A stretch of DNA of 64,000 nt. Origin: Bacteroidota bacterium. GTDB lineage: Bacteria > Bacteroidota > Ignavibacteria > UBA10030. The notes beneath the pieces were generated by a model. The model did not search any database, had not been told where the DNA came from, and was given only the letters and a program-made list of their open reading frames with translations. The translations under genes were made by a program, and so were the position numbers. This document shows positions 43,401 to 54,251 of the stretch, in pieces. The stretch spans positions 1 through 64,000 of the forward strand of contig JAKAJH010000006.1 of assembly GCA_021813905.1 (NCBI GenBank). The letters run 5' to 3'. Numbering within the stretch: position 1 is the first letter of the stretch; the number at the start of each line of letters is the position of its first letter.

Positions 43401-43737
43401 CCGCCTGCAGGCCATAGCGATACGTCGAGCCTCCGCATTTCAACGAGCCGTTCTGTCGGCCTCCCCAGACGAGCCCGTCTTCGAAGACCACCGTATTGCC
43501 GGTTCCTTTCGGATACTCCAGACCGGAATTGCCCGTGAAGAAATTGTACGATCCGCCCCCGTTGTTCTGATACATATTGAACAGATTGTTGATGCAGATG
43601 AACTTCGTGTCATCATTTGTGGTCCGCTTGGACAACACGGAGTCCTTCCCTGCGCCTTCTTTGGCGATGGCCGGAATTGCGGCGATGAACAGCGCGGAAA
43701 GAGCACAGACGACGAAAAGAATCCCAACCCGCTTCAT
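40477..43737 (-). CDS. Very large secreted protein with a T9SS-type C-terminal domain
   Basis: A 1,086-residue exported protein starting at MKRVGILFVVCAL with a signal peptide. It contains a Ca2+-binding-like DVNHDGQYDP (about 205), many aromatic-rich beta segments (YLQTPVVPG), a fibronectin-like domain around 500-600 (VLDWSEPSLADS), and a C-terminal PNPYFGLN...VITHLPRKAVIRIWTLGGHLVRTY sorting domain. Such proteins are common in Ignavibacteria and are exported through T9SS to the cell surface; none has a known function. It is flanked by the M50 gene and xerD on the same strand. An inverted repeat (TACATC-CCC-GATGTA) lies upstream. Confidence 0.85.
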   Translation of the reverse strand: MKRVGILFVVCALSALFIAAIPAIAKEGAGKDSVLSKRTTNDDTKFICINNLFNMYQNNGGGSYNFFTGNSGLEYPKGTGNTVVFEDGLVWGGRQNGSLKCGGSTYRYGLQAGRILVAGPPGAGAVAADPADAHNRLYAVRRDITPSTPSDVAEEALAEESRMSLRYMSGWSVSYLRERYVRDWNDWPANEGAPFEDVNHDGQYDPAVDIPGFPGADATLWYVSNDLDGQRTRYLYGSDPMGFEMQRTIWAYNQPGALGNTLFVRTVLVNKSGSAIDSMYLGQWADPDLGDAGDDLNGADTSRTLVYVYNGRSTDSYYGKRIPAVGYRYLQTPVVPGASGDTANFMGRRLPGFRNLPLCSANNMFKCCLEISEPSLGIYSGTIGLYNALMGLQTGGGMFIDPSTNLPTSFVDAGDPISRIGWIDGLIHPPGDRRVFMSTGPITFAAGDTQDVVIAVVVSPPGDHIYGIRGLQLYADQVQSVYRNGFVVTTPPPPLVRSGGLDAQIVLDWSEPSLADSLEAFAFGGYRFQGYNVYQAASATGDGAVRRETYDIVDNTGLIVDACIDPVSGTVVERAVQFGQNNGVCRFYATSWDTLTNTKLANYRPYYFAVTAYFYNPAANPKVVETIPRWVTIDPEGVVPGSRYGATVGQSIPADHVSGHCDGDVRAAVVNPLALTGHRYRVSADTGGGQVRWTVTDSTAGQTLLAGRADLNGTISSPVVDGLLILTPGSGMTGMKDYSIPSGTRRWTWAYGADSLKMEGFNGAIGNAYQHWYSGSTVPLTALKNVQIRFGTAWQPWNPDSAITDPNYSFAYRYLRNADQPATKSSFAPYIIHAASGMPYQAFKKSVPFSAWDMESTPPRRLAVGHLENNVAAGLVDGVYFPPWGSEPAPGGDNGTSAGPQEWFFIFDADYSETPDPSLQIDIQSSKTAMMWVGTPALRSNHFLSGDEFDIAAFHPPTPNDVYSFTAPANITGSPELERQDAALINVFPNPYFGLNLNETSKYQRFVTITHLPRKAVIRIWTLGGHLVRTYVKDDDLQTLRWDLLNSDGIMISSGMYLIRIELPELGIVRHLKLAVIVEAQILDHL

Positions 43738-43773
43738 GATGTCCCCCGAGGACGGTGAGCAGGAATACAACGG

Positions 43774-43788
43774 TACATCCCCGATGTA
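43774..43788 (-). promoter_or_regulatory. TACATC-CCC-GATGTA palindrome upstream of the large T9SS gene
   Basis: A 6-3-6 palindrome 37 bases before the ATG, inside the 108-base gap after xerD. Its position suits an operator or leader hairpin. No regulator can be named. Confidence 0.35.
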
Positions 43789-43845
43789 TCTTACGAATCC
43801 GCGAAGACACTCGCAAGTCGCGGCACGGAGCCCGGCCTGCGGATA

Positions 43846-44784
43846 CTATCCCCGCGGATGGAACGTGCGGTGCACTTCTTTCAAATATTCGCGATCGATG
43901 TGCGTGTAGATCTGCGTGGTCGAAATGTCCGCGTGCCCCAGCATCTCCTGCACGGCCCGCAGATCCGCGCCGCCTTCGAGCAAGTGCGTCGCGAATGAGT
44001 GCCGGAACGTGTGCGGATGCACTTCCTTCGTGATGCCGGCCCGCCGCGCATACGTCACGATCATCTTCCATACCGACATCCGCGTCAGCTTCGTCCCCCG
44101 CGTGTTGAGGAAGAGCACATCCTGCGACCGCCCCGTTTTGCGCAAATGCACGCGCGTGTTCTTCTGATACTCCCGGATCCACTTGCGCGCGGAGCCGCCG
44201 ATCGGCACCAGGCGCTCCTTCGATCCCTTGCCGAACACCCGCACCAGCTCCTCTTCGAACAGCACATCCCCCTGATGAAGGTTCACCAGCTCCGAGACGC
44301 GCACGCCGGTGGCGTACAACGTCTCCAGGATCGCCCGGTCGCGAATGCCCAACCGATGCGTCACGTCGGGCTGCAGCAGAATCGCATCGACCTCGGCGAT
44401 CGTCAGCACGTCCGGCAACGGGCGCGTTCGTTTGGGAGAATCGATGATCTGCGTGGGATCGTCCTTCGCGAGTCCTTCTCCCAGCAGGAAGCGGTGAAAG
44501 CCCCGGATGGCAGACAGGGCGCGTGCCGAACTGCGGGCCGAGAGACCGCGACGATGGAGCGACGTGATGAATTGCTGGACCTGTGCGTCGGTCACCGCGG
44601 CAGCGTCCGATACTTCGTGAGTGAGCAGAAAAGAGCGATACTTGGCGAAGTCGAACGAGTACGACGCGATGGAATGCTTCGAGAGACTCTTCTCGAGCCG
44701 CAGAAAGTCGAGATACCGGCGAAGCTGCCGGTCCAGCGGCGTGAGTGTTGCGGCGGGGTCCGACGGTGAAGGCCGTGTTCCCAT
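43846..44784 (-). CDS. xerD: Tyrosine recombinase, XerD type
   Basis: A 312-residue site-specific recombinase that, with XerC, resolves chromosome dimers at dif. The N-terminal SAM-like domain (about 17-105: LRRYLDFLRLEKSLSKHSIASY) and C-terminal catalytic domain are complete. Catalytic residues: Arg162 (GVRVSEL), Lys186/189 (GKGSKERLVP), His258 and Arg261 (HPHTFRHSF), His284 (LGHADI), Tyr293 (QIYTH). The chromosomal context and XerD-like SFATHLLEGGADLRAVQEML argue against a phage integrase. It lies 15 bases downstream of the SSS symporter stop and probably shares its transcript. Confidence 0.93.
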   Translation of the reverse strand: MGTRPSPSDPAATLTPLDRQLRRYLDFLRLEKSLSKHSIASYSFDFAKYRSFLLTHEVSDAAAVTDAQVQQFITSLHRRGLSARSSARALSAIRGFHRFLLGEGLAKDDPTQIIDSPKRTRPLPDVLTIAEVDAILLQPDVTHRLGIRDRAILETLYATGVRVSELVNLHQGDVLFEEELVRVFGKGSKERLVPIGGSARKWIREYQKNTRVHLRKTGRSQDVLFLNTRGTKLTRMSVWKMIVTYARRAGITKEVHPHTFRHSFATHLLEGGADLRAVQEMLGHADISTTQIYTHIDREYLKEVHRTFHPRG

Positions 44785-44799
44785 CGGGATCCTTCCGGG

Positions 44800-46278
44800 T
44801 CAGGATGCGGCGCGGCCGGCCGGTCGGATCGCGTGCGACAGATTGCCGACACCGATTGTGACGGCACAGCCGATCAGCGTATGCCACGTGAAATCGATCG
44901 TCGTCATCGTAAGCACGAGTGTCATCGCCAGCAAGCCGCACATGAATCCGATGGTGGCGTCCCGCTGATCGGTGCGGGGAAAGAGCAGTCCGAGGAAAAA
45001 CGTCCCCAGCAATCCGCCGTAGGTGAACGAGGCGATCTTCAGTCCGAGCTCGACCACGGGATTGCGGGTGTCGGTAAACAGCATGGCGCCGCCGATCAGC
45101 ACGATGCCCCACAACAGTGTGAAGAGACGCGACCAGACGATCTCTTTGTGCGGATCGAGATTGCGTCCGCGCGCGGTGTTCTTGAAGAGGTCGAGGAAGG
45201 TCGAGGATGCCAGTGAGCTGATGGAGGACGAGAGCGTCCCCATCGCCGATGCCAGCACGCCGGCAACGACCAGTCCGGCAATGCCGGTGGGAAGGTTCTC
45301 GATGATGAACTTCGGGAACACCTCGTCCGACGTGTTGAGCCCGAGCTGCTGGAACGTTACGCCGTTATAGAACGCGTACAAGCACAGGCCGAGCACGAGG
45401 AAGAACGCGAACTGAATCACGATGAAGCTGGCGTCGAGGATCAGGGCCCGCTGGCTCTCCGCCTTCGACCGGCAGCCGAGCAGCCGCTGCACCAGCAGCT
45501 GGTCCGTCCCGTGCGAGGCCATGGTGAGGAATGTTCCGCCCAGCAGCCCGCCGAGCAGCGTGTACGGCGCGGAAAGGAATTCCCATACACCCGCGCCCCA
45601 GTCCAGATTGACCATCGCGAATTTGTTCTGCCCGTTCGCCGTGGCGAATCGCACCACATCCGACCATCCGCCGGGAAGATGGTGCAGGATCAGCAGCATC
45701 GAGGCCACGGCGCCGCCCAGATAGATGAACAACTGCACCACGTCCATGGCCACAACGGCTTTCAGGCCGCCGAGATACGTGTAGAGCAGCGTGAAGAGTC
45801 CGATGATGAGAATACTTGTGGGATAATCCAGGCCGGTGATGAGGTGGACCGGAATGGCGGTGGCGAACAGCCGCACGCCGGAGGCCAGCACCCGCGTGAC
45901 GATGAAGACGGACGACGTGAACTTCCGGAGCCACGTCCCGAAGCGCTTTCCGAGAAAATCGTACGCTGTCTCGAGATCACCGGCATAATACGCGGGGATG
46001 AAGATGAAGCTGACGAGCAGCCGCCCGACAAAGTAGCCGACCGCCAGCTGCAGAAAGAACATGTTCCCCTTGAACGCCAGACCCGGAATGCTGATGAACG
46101 TCAGCGTACTCGTCTCGCTGGCCACGATGGAGAATCCCACCGACCACCACGCCATCTCCTTGCCGCCGAGAAAGTAATCGCGTGACGAGCGCTGGCGTCC
46201 GGAGATGATGATTCCCGCGACGGTGACGCCGATGAGGTAGACGATGACGATGGCATAATCGATGGCGGCGAATCCCAC
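44800..46278 (-). CDS. Sodium:solute symporter (SSS family)
   Basis: A 492-residue inner-membrane transporter with about 13 helices. I choose GTG at 46278: AGGAG is 7 bases upstream, and MGFAAIDYAIVIVYLIGV gives a proper first helix; the track's 82 extra residues are hydrophilic noise. SSS signatures are GRQRSSRDYFLGGKEMAWW (about 30-48), ASETSTLTFISIPGLAF with the Na+-site Ser/Thr, GLKAVVAMDVVQLFIYLGG and ASAMGTLSSSISSLASST. Substrate (a sugar, sialic acid, or other solute) is unclear; the group is often annotated as sugar or proline permease. Bases 46279-46387 upstream show no clear promoter. Confidence 0.92.
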   Translation of the reverse strand: MGFAAIDYAIVIVYLIGVTVAGIIISGRQRSSRDYFLGGKEMAWWSVGFSIVASETSTLTFISIPGLAFKGNMFFLQLAVGYFVGRLLVSFIFIPAYYAGDLETAYDFLGKRFGTWLRKFTSSVFIVTRVLASGVRLFATAIPVHLITGLDYPTSILIIGLFTLLYTYLGGLKAVVAMDVVQLFIYLGGAVASMLLILHHLPGGWSDVVRFATANGQNKFAMVNLDWGAGVWEFLSAPYTLLGGLLGGTFLTMASHGTDQLLVQRLLGCRSKAESQRALILDASFIVIQFAFFLVLGLCLYAFYNGVTFQQLGLNTSDEVFPKFIIENLPTGIAGLVVAGVLASAMGTLSSSISSLASSTFLDLFKNTARGRNLDPHKEIVWSRLFTLLWGIVLIGGAMLFTDTRNPVVELGLKIASFTYGGLLGTFFLGLLFPRTDQRDATIGFMCGLLAMTLVLTMTTIDFTWHTLIGCAVTIGVGNLSHAIRPAGRAAS

Positions 46279-46387
46279 GAGCAGGCTCCTGAGCGGTGGT
46301 AAAGACGATGTCAAAAGATAGCAGAAACTCGCTGCAAATCCACCCGCCGGAGCAGGTTCCGAGCCCCGACATCGCCGCCGGATCGCC

Positions 46388-46822
46388 TCAGCGTGTCTGC
46401 GGAAGGCGATGCACGAGATCGCGGAAGACGCCGTCGTAGAATTCCTGCACCGCTGCTTCTGTCGCCCGTGCTTCTTCCCATTGGCCGCTGCGTCCGGCCT
46501 GTTCGATGATCGCGAGCGCCACAACGCACGTCCGGTCCGCTTCGATGCGAGAGAGGCGGAACTTGCAGCGTGTCCGAAATGCTGCGCCGATCCCCCGCAG
46601 CGGCGGATTCGTCGGGCGATAGGCGGTACTGATGATACCGGCCGGGTAGTCGGTGACGACGACGGGATACGAATGCTCGGTGCAGTATGACAGAACCGCG
46701 GTGAACGACCGGTCGTAGTCCGCGGCGAGTGTGATCGTGCGGGTTTGCGAAGGTGCGGACGGTCCGCTGAGAACGGCGCATCCCGCGGCCGCGAGGACGA
46801 GAAACAGCGAGAGGATCTTCAT
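46388..46822 (-). CDS. Lipoprotein of unknown function
   Basis: A 144-residue protein starting at MKILSLFLVLAAAGCAV (lipobox LAAAGC), chosen over an ATG six codons upstream because GGGGAG is 6 bases before it. The mature protein has an alternating beta-alpha layout (ADYDRSFTAVLSYCTEHSY, PAGIISTAYRPTN, RCKFRLSRIEADRTCVVALAI), which recalls small periplasmic DUF3568/BamC-like domains; I would not name a family. Its ribosome-binding site lies in a stable hairpin. Confidence 0.75.
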   Translation of the reverse strand: MKILSLFLVLAAAGCAVLSGPSAPSQTRTITLAADYDRSFTAVLSYCTEHSYPVVVTDYPAGIISTAYRPTNPPLRGIGAAFRTRCKFRLSRIEADRTCVVALAIIEQAGRSGQWEEARATEAAVQEFYDGVFRDLVHRLPQTR

Positions 46823-46828
46823 GGAGGT

Positions 46829-46853
46829 CTCCCCGTGCATCGGTGACGGGGAG
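46829..46853 (-). promoter_or_regulatory. Hairpin sequestering the lipoprotein ribosome-binding site
   Basis: On the minus strand CTCCCCGT and ACGGGGAG form a perfect 8-bp stem around a 9-base loop. The 3' arm contains GGGGAG, the Shine-Dalgarno for the ATG at 46822 six bases later. Folding would hide the site. The remainder of 46854-46948 shows nothing else. Confidence 0.55.
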
Positions 46854-46948
46854 TGATGGAAAGAATCAAAGCGCGAGCGCAGCCGCGGTCCGTTCAGCGG
46901 ATCGCCGGCGCCACGGAGGACGCGAACAGGAGGGGGTGAAAGAGCCGG

Positions 46949-47278
46949 CTACTTCGTCGCGCGCGCGACGGTATCGTAGATCTGAAACGCGCGGTCGAGA
47001 TGGGAAATCTTGATGAGGGACAGCACCTTCTTGTGGACACCGGCGAGCTTCACGACGCCGCCGTTCTCCCGCATCTTGCGCTCGGCGATGAGGAGGGCGC
47101 TGAGGCCGCTGCTGTCGCAGAATTCGACATCCGTCAGGTCGACGATCAGCTCTCTGAGCTTCGGCTTGCAGATGACGAGAAATTCTCCTTTCAGGTCCGG
47201 CGATACGCTTGCATCGAGCCGTCGTTCCTTTACCTTCACGACGGTCGTTCCCTCGTTCTTCTTCACGTCAACACGCAT
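46949..47278 (-). CDS. STAS-domain anti-sigma factor antagonist
   Basis: A 109-residue single STAS domain (beta-alpha fold) of the SpoIIAA/RsbV type. The phosphorylation site region is EFCDSSGLSALLIAER (about 52-67), with Ser56 or Ser57 as the candidate. It would bind and neutralise an anti-sigma kinase when unphosphorylated. AAGGAGGAAGC precedes the ATG. No cognate kinase or phosphatase (RsbW or PP2C-like) is in the window. It lies 18 bases after the DUF6913-like gene's stop and is probably cotranscribed with it and the outer-membrane barrel gene. Confidence 0.9.
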   Translation of the reverse strand: MRVDVKKNEGTTVVKVKERRLDASVSPDLKGEFLVICKPKLRELIVDLTDVEFCDSSGLSALLIAERKMRENGGVVKLAGVHKKVLSLIKISHLDRAFQIYDTVARATK

Positions 47279-47296
47279 GCTTCCTCCTTGCCGGAA

Positions 47297-47839
47297 TCAG
47301 GAGAACATATCGAGGCATCGCAGAAGATTGCGGTAGGATGCCGGATTATTCGTGGTCCCCTTGGTCTGGACCTGAAAATTGTAGAACCGGTCGCCGTGGT
47401 TCTTCAGGAAGCTGACGCGCAAAGGGGCGTTCGACGCCTTACAGAGAAACGCGCTGGGGAGCGAGAGCCCGACGTTCAGGTCAAACGCCACGTCGTACGT
47501 CGTGCCCTTCATTCGCTGCACGAGGCTTTTGCGGGGTGTGTGCCAGGTGCTGATGTCGTCCCGGTCATACGTGACCATTTTGACCCAGGGGACCGGACTC
47601 ACCGCCGCCTTAAGATCGTGCCGGATGACAACCACCACCCCGCCGGCGGCGTACCGGCGGGCGATGTATTTCAAAACCGCTGACGATGAATCAGTATCGA
47701 TCGGAGTTTCCGGGAACAGCACCAGCGCGCGCCGCGCCCGGGTGAAGGCTTCAGTGAAACTCAGGATCCGGTCCCGGCTTCCCCGGAAATGAACTCCGGC
47801 ATACCAGAGCCCGATTCTCCTGCGCGCGCCGTCAAACAC
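47297..47839 (-). CDS. DUF6913-like protein of unknown function
   Basis: A 180-residue cytosolic protein starting at GTG 2 bases after the barrel gene's stop. RALVLFPETPIDTDSSSAVLKYI and VAFDLNVGLSLPSAFLCKASNAPLRVSFLKNHGDRFYNFQV (a split reference to about 118-158) recall the ADP-heptose-transferase-like half-domains found in Bacteroidota proteins of the DUF6913 group. That similarity is from memory and modest. Close coupling to an outer-membrane barrel upstream and STAS downstream suggests an envelope link, but no reaction can be proposed. Confidence 0.65.
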   Translation of the reverse strand: MFDGARRRIGLWYAGVHFRGSRDRILSFTEAFTRARRALVLFPETPIDTDSSSAVLKYIARRYAAGGVVVVIRHDLKAAVSPVPWVKMVTYDRDDISTWHTPRKSLVQRMKGTTYDVAFDLNVGLSLPSAFLCKASNAPLRVSFLKNHGDRFYNFQVQTKGTTNNPASYRNLLRCLDMFS

Positions 47840-47841
47840 CC

Positions 47842-48501
47842 TTATTTCTGTCCTTCGTAGCGGGCTTTCAGCGCTTCGAGCAGCTGCGTGATGAAGTCCT
47901 GATCGAAGAAGTAATACCGCACCTGGAGACTCACGCGCATGTACGCGTTGTTGCTCGTTTCCCGCGGATACGCTGCGTAGGTCTTGAGGTTCGTCATCGC
48001 GTACTCCACCTGTCCGGTAATGGAGATGAACTCGCTCGGGAAGTAATCCACGCCACCACCGAACAAGTAGTGGATGTCCGTATTTGTCTGACCAGTCGCC
48101 AGGAGGTATGATCCGTCGGATCCTTTCGGTGCGAAAAGGACGAACCCTCCACCGGCAAGCAGGAACGGATTGAATTCACTGTTCGGCATCATGTCCAGAC
48201 TTGCGTAGAAATTTCCGCTGAACATATCCGAGAATTCTTTTCCGCCCGCGTCATTTTGCCAACCGAGTTGACCGTACCCCCACATCGACCGGATACCGAG
48301 ATATTCCATCGGCGAATACGACAAAGAAATTCCTCCGCCGAATGTGGTGAGCTTCGTCGCACGATTGCTGCCGGTAAAGAGATAGGTAGACCCCGCCACT
48401 CCGACACCGAACTTGCCGGTGCGTAACTGGCCGAAAGACGTTCCCGCTGCCGTCGCGAGGAGAAGGCATACGGCAACGAGACGAAGCATTCGAGTGGTCA
48501 T
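47842..48501 (-). CDS. Outer-membrane beta-barrel protein
   Basis: A 219-residue protein with signal peptide (TTRMLRLVAVCLLLATAAGTSFGQ) and about eight amphipathic beta-strands with Gly and aromatic ends (FGVGVAGSTYLF, GGGISLSYSPMEYLG, MWGYGQLGW, FNPFLLAGGGFVLF, QVRYYFF). This is the OmpA/OmpW-like porin-family layout common in Bacteroidota. The C-terminal strand does not end in Phe; a short helix RYEGQK follows. A GGGGATCGT lies just before the ATG. It probably leads the barrel, DUF6913-like, STAS unit. Confidence 0.8.
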   Translation of the reverse strand: MTTRMLRLVAVCLLLATAAGTSFGQLRTGKFGVGVAGSTYLFTGSNRATKLTTFGGGISLSYSPMEYLGIRSMWGYGQLGWQNDAGGKEFSDMFSGNFYASLDMMPNSEFNPFLLAGGGFVLFAPKGSDGSYLLATGQTNTDIHYLFGGGVDYFPSEFISITGQVEYAMTNLKTYAAYPRETSNNAYMRVSLQVRYYFFDQDFITQLLEALKARYEGQK

Positions 48502-48533
48502 ACGATCCCCTCTGCTAAATGAGTGAAGGTGAG

Positions 48534-51385
<2,852 letters not shown>

Positions 51386-51391
51386 ACGAAC

Positions 51392-51422
51392 GCAGGGTAG
51401 TGATTATTTGACTCCGGTTCAA
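51392..51422 (-). promoter_or_regulatory. Candidate promoter of the rodZ-like gene
   Basis: Minus strand: TTG (51422-51420), 20 bases, TACCCTGC (51399-51392), 6 bases before the ATG at 51385. It fills the short gap after the histidine kinase stop. The -7 is a moderate match. Confidence 0.42.
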
Positions 51423-51423
51423 G

Positions 51424-53652
51424 CTAGCGGTCGAGGACCGAGCGAATGGCGCGCGAGATTTCCACCAGCTGGTACGGCTTCTGGATGAACGCGTCCGCCG
51501 ATTCCCGCAGCGCGGCAATGTCGCTGGCCTGATCGCTGTAACCGGTCGAGATGAGCACGCGAGCCTTCGGCTCGATCGCCCGGATCTTGAGAAACGTGTC
51601 CTTCCCGCTCATCTTCGGCATGTTCAGATCCAGGATGATGACATCGAACCGCTCCTTCTTGCGGAGGATCGCCAGCGCCTTGCGCCCGCTGTCGACGGCG
51701 GTCGTGCGATAGCCGAGGCTCTCGAGCATGCCGCTGATTACCTCGCCGACATGCGGTTCATCGTCGATGATGAGTACGCGCTCCTCACCGCGCGCCAGAC
51801 GCGGCTGGCGTGACGGCCGGCGGAACCCCTCATGTCCGGCTAGCAGCGGGAAATGCAGCGTGATCGTCGTGCCCTTTCCCGGGGCACTGTCCACCGTGAT
51901 AAATCCGCCGTGCGAGTTTACTACACCGTACACCACCGACAGTCCGAGACCGGTGCCTTTGCCCTGTTCTTTGGTGGTGAAGAACGGCTCGAAGATGCGT
52001 TGTTGCGTCTCCGCATCCATGCCGACGCCGGTATCCGCGATGCCCACGGCGATAAACTCACCGCCGGATGCCGGAGCGCTTTCACCGGACAGAGGCGCCT
52101 CGCGGTGCACGCGCTGGCTCTGGATGGTGATCGTCCCGCCATCCGGCATGGCGTCGCGTGCGTTGATCAGCAGATTGAGCAGCGCCTGCTGGATTTGCCC
52201 GTCATCGCCGTTGATGAGACTGAACTCCGCGGACGGCTGATTGCGGATGATGATGGATTTGTCGATGCTGCGCTCGAAGAGGTGCAGCGTCTCGTCGAGG
52301 ATGTCGCTGACGACGACGGGGCGGAAATGCACGGTTCCTTTGCGGGCGAAGGTCAGCAGCTGGCGCGTGAGCGCGGCGCCGCGCTTGGCGGCGGTCTCGA
52401 TGATATCCGCAAAGTGATACCAGGGATCCGAAGGCTTCATCTTCCGTCTCATGATCGCGGTGGATCCCAGGATCGACGTGAGGATATTGTTGAAGTCGTG
52501 CGCGATCCCGCCGGCCAGATTGCCGATGCTGTCGATGCGCTGTGCGTGCATGATGCCCGCTTCGAGTTTCTTCTTCTCGGTGATGTCGCGGGCGGCCACG
52601 CGCGTGAGGATCGGCACGCCGTGTTCGTCATACACCATCGTCGTGTTGACGCTTACATCAATGATCTCGCCGGAGCTCTTGACCATCCGCTCCTCGAACC
52701 CCGTGAGCTGTCGGTTCTGCTCAAAGATTTCCCGCAGCAGCGTCGAGGCCTGCGCGTGGTAGTTCACCGGATACAGCCGGAGGATCGGCTGGCCGACGAG
52801 TTCCTCCTTGCGGTAGCCGAGCCACGACGCTTCGGTCTGATTGCAGCTGACGATGATCCCTTCACGATTGACCAGATGATACATGTCCGGCGAGTGTTCG
52901 AACAGATCCATGTAACGCTCTTCGGACTTGCGCACGCGATCGAAGAGGACGGCATTCTCCACGGCCACGCCGATCTGGTTGGCGAACGCCATCATCAGGT
53001 CGAGCTGTTTGCCGGTGAACGCATCCCTCCGGTCGCTGGCGGTGACGAGCAGACCGAAGAGCTGGTCCTTCATCATGATCGGCACCGATGCCCACGACTG
53101 AATCGGAGCATACGGCCAGCCGGGCTGACCATCGTCGCGCGGTCCGGCCATGGCCTTGCGGATCTGCAGCGTCCGCAGCTCGCGCAGGGTGTCTTCCGTC
53201 AGCTCGCGGGTGGGATCGATGATGGGTCGCTCGATCCGTTCGGCCCCGCGGGAGGCGGAGATGGACAGGCGCGTTCCTTCGATGCGGTAGATCCAGGCAA
53301 ATTCGACGTCCAGCAGCTGTTTGATCGTCTCAAGGCCGTTCTGGAACAGGAAGGAGAGATCGATGGCGCGGTTGACGGATTCGGCCAGCGTTTTCAGCGC
53401 GAGAAGCTCCTGCTTCTGCTCCTCGAGCAGACGGCCGTACTTCAGCGTGAGCAGCACGATGATGAAGCCGAAGACGCCGACCGTGAGGATGCTGCCGAAC
53501 AGCAGCCATTCCGGCGTGCGGTACATGCCGCCGGACATGCGGACGAGCAGGATGGTGACGAGCGTGACGACGACGGCGGTGGAGACCACCACCTGCGCCT
53601 GCTCAACGGGACCGAGGGAGGTGCGAAACCGGCGGAGAAAACTGTTTGCCAT
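51424..53652 (-). CDS. Hybrid sensor histidine kinase
   Basis: A 742-residue sensor kinase. Two N-terminal membrane helices (about 20-70) lead to a GAF domain (about 85-245, ending AFANQIGVAVENAVL), a PAS domain (about 252-372, YMDLFEHSPDMYHLV), HisKA with the phospho-His in AGGIAHDFNNIL, an HATPase domain with NLLINARDAM, GIADTGVGM and GTGLGLSVVYGVV, and a C-terminal receiver (about 625-742, ILDLNMPKMSG with the acceptor Asp). The attached receiver suggests a phosphorelay or feedback. A free single-domain response regulator lies 64 bases upstream and is a likely partner. Signals are unknown. Confidence 0.94.
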   Translation of the reverse strand: MANSFLRRFRTSLGPVEQAQVVVSTAVVVTLVTILLVRMSGGMYRTPEWLLFGSILTVGVFGFIIVLLTLKYGRLLEEQKQELLALKTLAESVNRAIDLSFLFQNGLETIKQLLDVEFAWIYRIEGTRLSISASRGAERIERPIIDPTRELTEDTLRELRTLQIRKAMAGPRDDGQPGWPYAPIQSWASVPIMMKDQLFGLLVTASDRRDAFTGKQLDLMMAFANQIGVAVENAVLFDRVRKSEERYMDLFEHSPDMYHLVNREGIIVSCNQTEASWLGYRKEELVGQPILRLYPVNYHAQASTLLREIFEQNRQLTGFEERMVKSSGEIIDVSVNTTMVYDEHGVPILTRVAARDITEKKKLEAGIMHAQRIDSIGNLAGGIAHDFNNILTSILGSTAIMRRKMKPSDPWYHFADIIETAAKRGAALTRQLLTFARKGTVHFRPVVVSDILDETLHLFERSIDKSIIIRNQPSAEFSLINGDDGQIQQALLNLLINARDAMPDGGTITIQSQRVHREAPLSGESAPASGGEFIAVGIADTGVGMDAETQQRIFEPFFTTKEQGKGTGLGLSVVYGVVNSHGGFITVDSAPGKGTTITLHFPLLAGHEGFRRPSRQPRLARGEERVLIIDDEPHVGEVISGMLESLGYRTTAVDSGRKALAILRKKERFDVIILDLNMPKMSGKDTFLKIRAIEPKARVLISTGYSDQASDIAALRESADAFIQKPYQLVEISRAIRSVLDR

Positions 53653-53716
53653 CAGTGCCTGCGTTCGGATTCAGGTGGACCGATGCTGCGCGTCATGCCT
53701 TCGGATTCCGGGCGGA

Positions 53717-54097
53717 TTACCCGGGGAGGTGCTTCTGCAGGAGAGAACTCACTTCGCCCTCATCGAACGGCTTGACGAGGTAGTCGAGCGCTCCCAGCTC
53801 CTTGGCGATCTTGCGGGCGTCGTAATCGTCGATGGCAGAGAGAAGCACCACAGGGGTGAATTTCGTGGCGGGAAGTCTCTTGATGCTTTCCAGCAGCTCG
53901 AAGCCGTTCATGTCGGGCATGCGGACGTCGCTCAGGATCAGATCGGGCGTGAAGCCGGTCAGCTCGCGAAGCGCCTCGGTGCCGCTCTGCGCGGTGTGCA
54001 CGGCGTATCCGCGGGTGGTCAGGAACCGGGAAAGAATCTGGAGCCACGTCGGCTCGTCGTCCACCACGAGGATGTGCCGCTTGTTCTTCTCTGCCAT
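53717..54097 (-). CDS. Single-domain response regulator
   Basis: A 126-residue CheY-like receiver with no output domain. It starts at MAEKNKRHILVVDDEP; 34 earlier ORF residues overlap its promoter. Acidic pocket DDEP (about 13-16), phosphoacceptor Asp57 in LILSDVRMPDMNGFELLE, Thr/Ser switch in VVLLSAID and Lys in YLVKPFD are all present. With no DNA-binding domain it must act by protein contact or in a phosphorelay, most plausibly with the adjacent hybrid kinase. It has one of the best-matched promoters in the window, so it can be expressed apart from the S46 gene upstream. Confidence 0.93.
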   Translation of the reverse strand: MAEKNKRHILVVDDEPTWLQILSRFLTTRGYAVHTAQSGTEALRELTGFTPDLILSDVRMPDMNGFELLESIKRLPATKFTPVVLLSAIDDYDARKIAKELGALDYLVKPFDEGEVSSLLQKHLPG

Positions 54098-54127
54098 GCG
54101 TTCCCCGAAATTCGAATGAAGGCGCCT

Positions 54128-54158
54128 GCAAGATACGAACGCCGGCTGCCGAATGCAA
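54128..54158 (-). promoter_or_regulatory. Bacteroidota-type promoter of the response regulator gene
   Basis: Minus strand: TTG (54158-54156), 20 bases, TATCTTGC (54135-54128), 31 bases before the ATG at 54097. A perfect 8-bp GC hairpin (54167-54185) lies just upstream. Confidence 0.6.
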
Positions 54159-54201
54159 CTGAACGCGCTCGCGGCGGCCGCGAGCCGTAGCCCGAACATG
54201 A

Positions 54202-54227
54202 AACAGGGCGGACTTGCGCCCGCCCTG
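54202..54227 (-). terminator. Hairpin terminator after the second S46 gene
   Basis: ACAGGGCGG and CCGCCCTGT form a perfect 9-bp stem with an 8-base loop; on the minus strand it is followed by TTTCATG. It sits 25 bases after the S46 stop. Confidence 0.6.
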
Positions 54228-54251
54228 TCGGTGTTGCGTCCGATGAACCGG

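Noticed and set aside
43846-44784. Tyrosine recombinase as sign of an integrated element
   Set aside because: XerD-type motifs, housekeeping neighbours, no att-like repeats or phage genes.
43613-45112. 499-aa minus-strand ORF over xerD
   Set aside because: Out-of-frame shadow of xerD and its neighbours.
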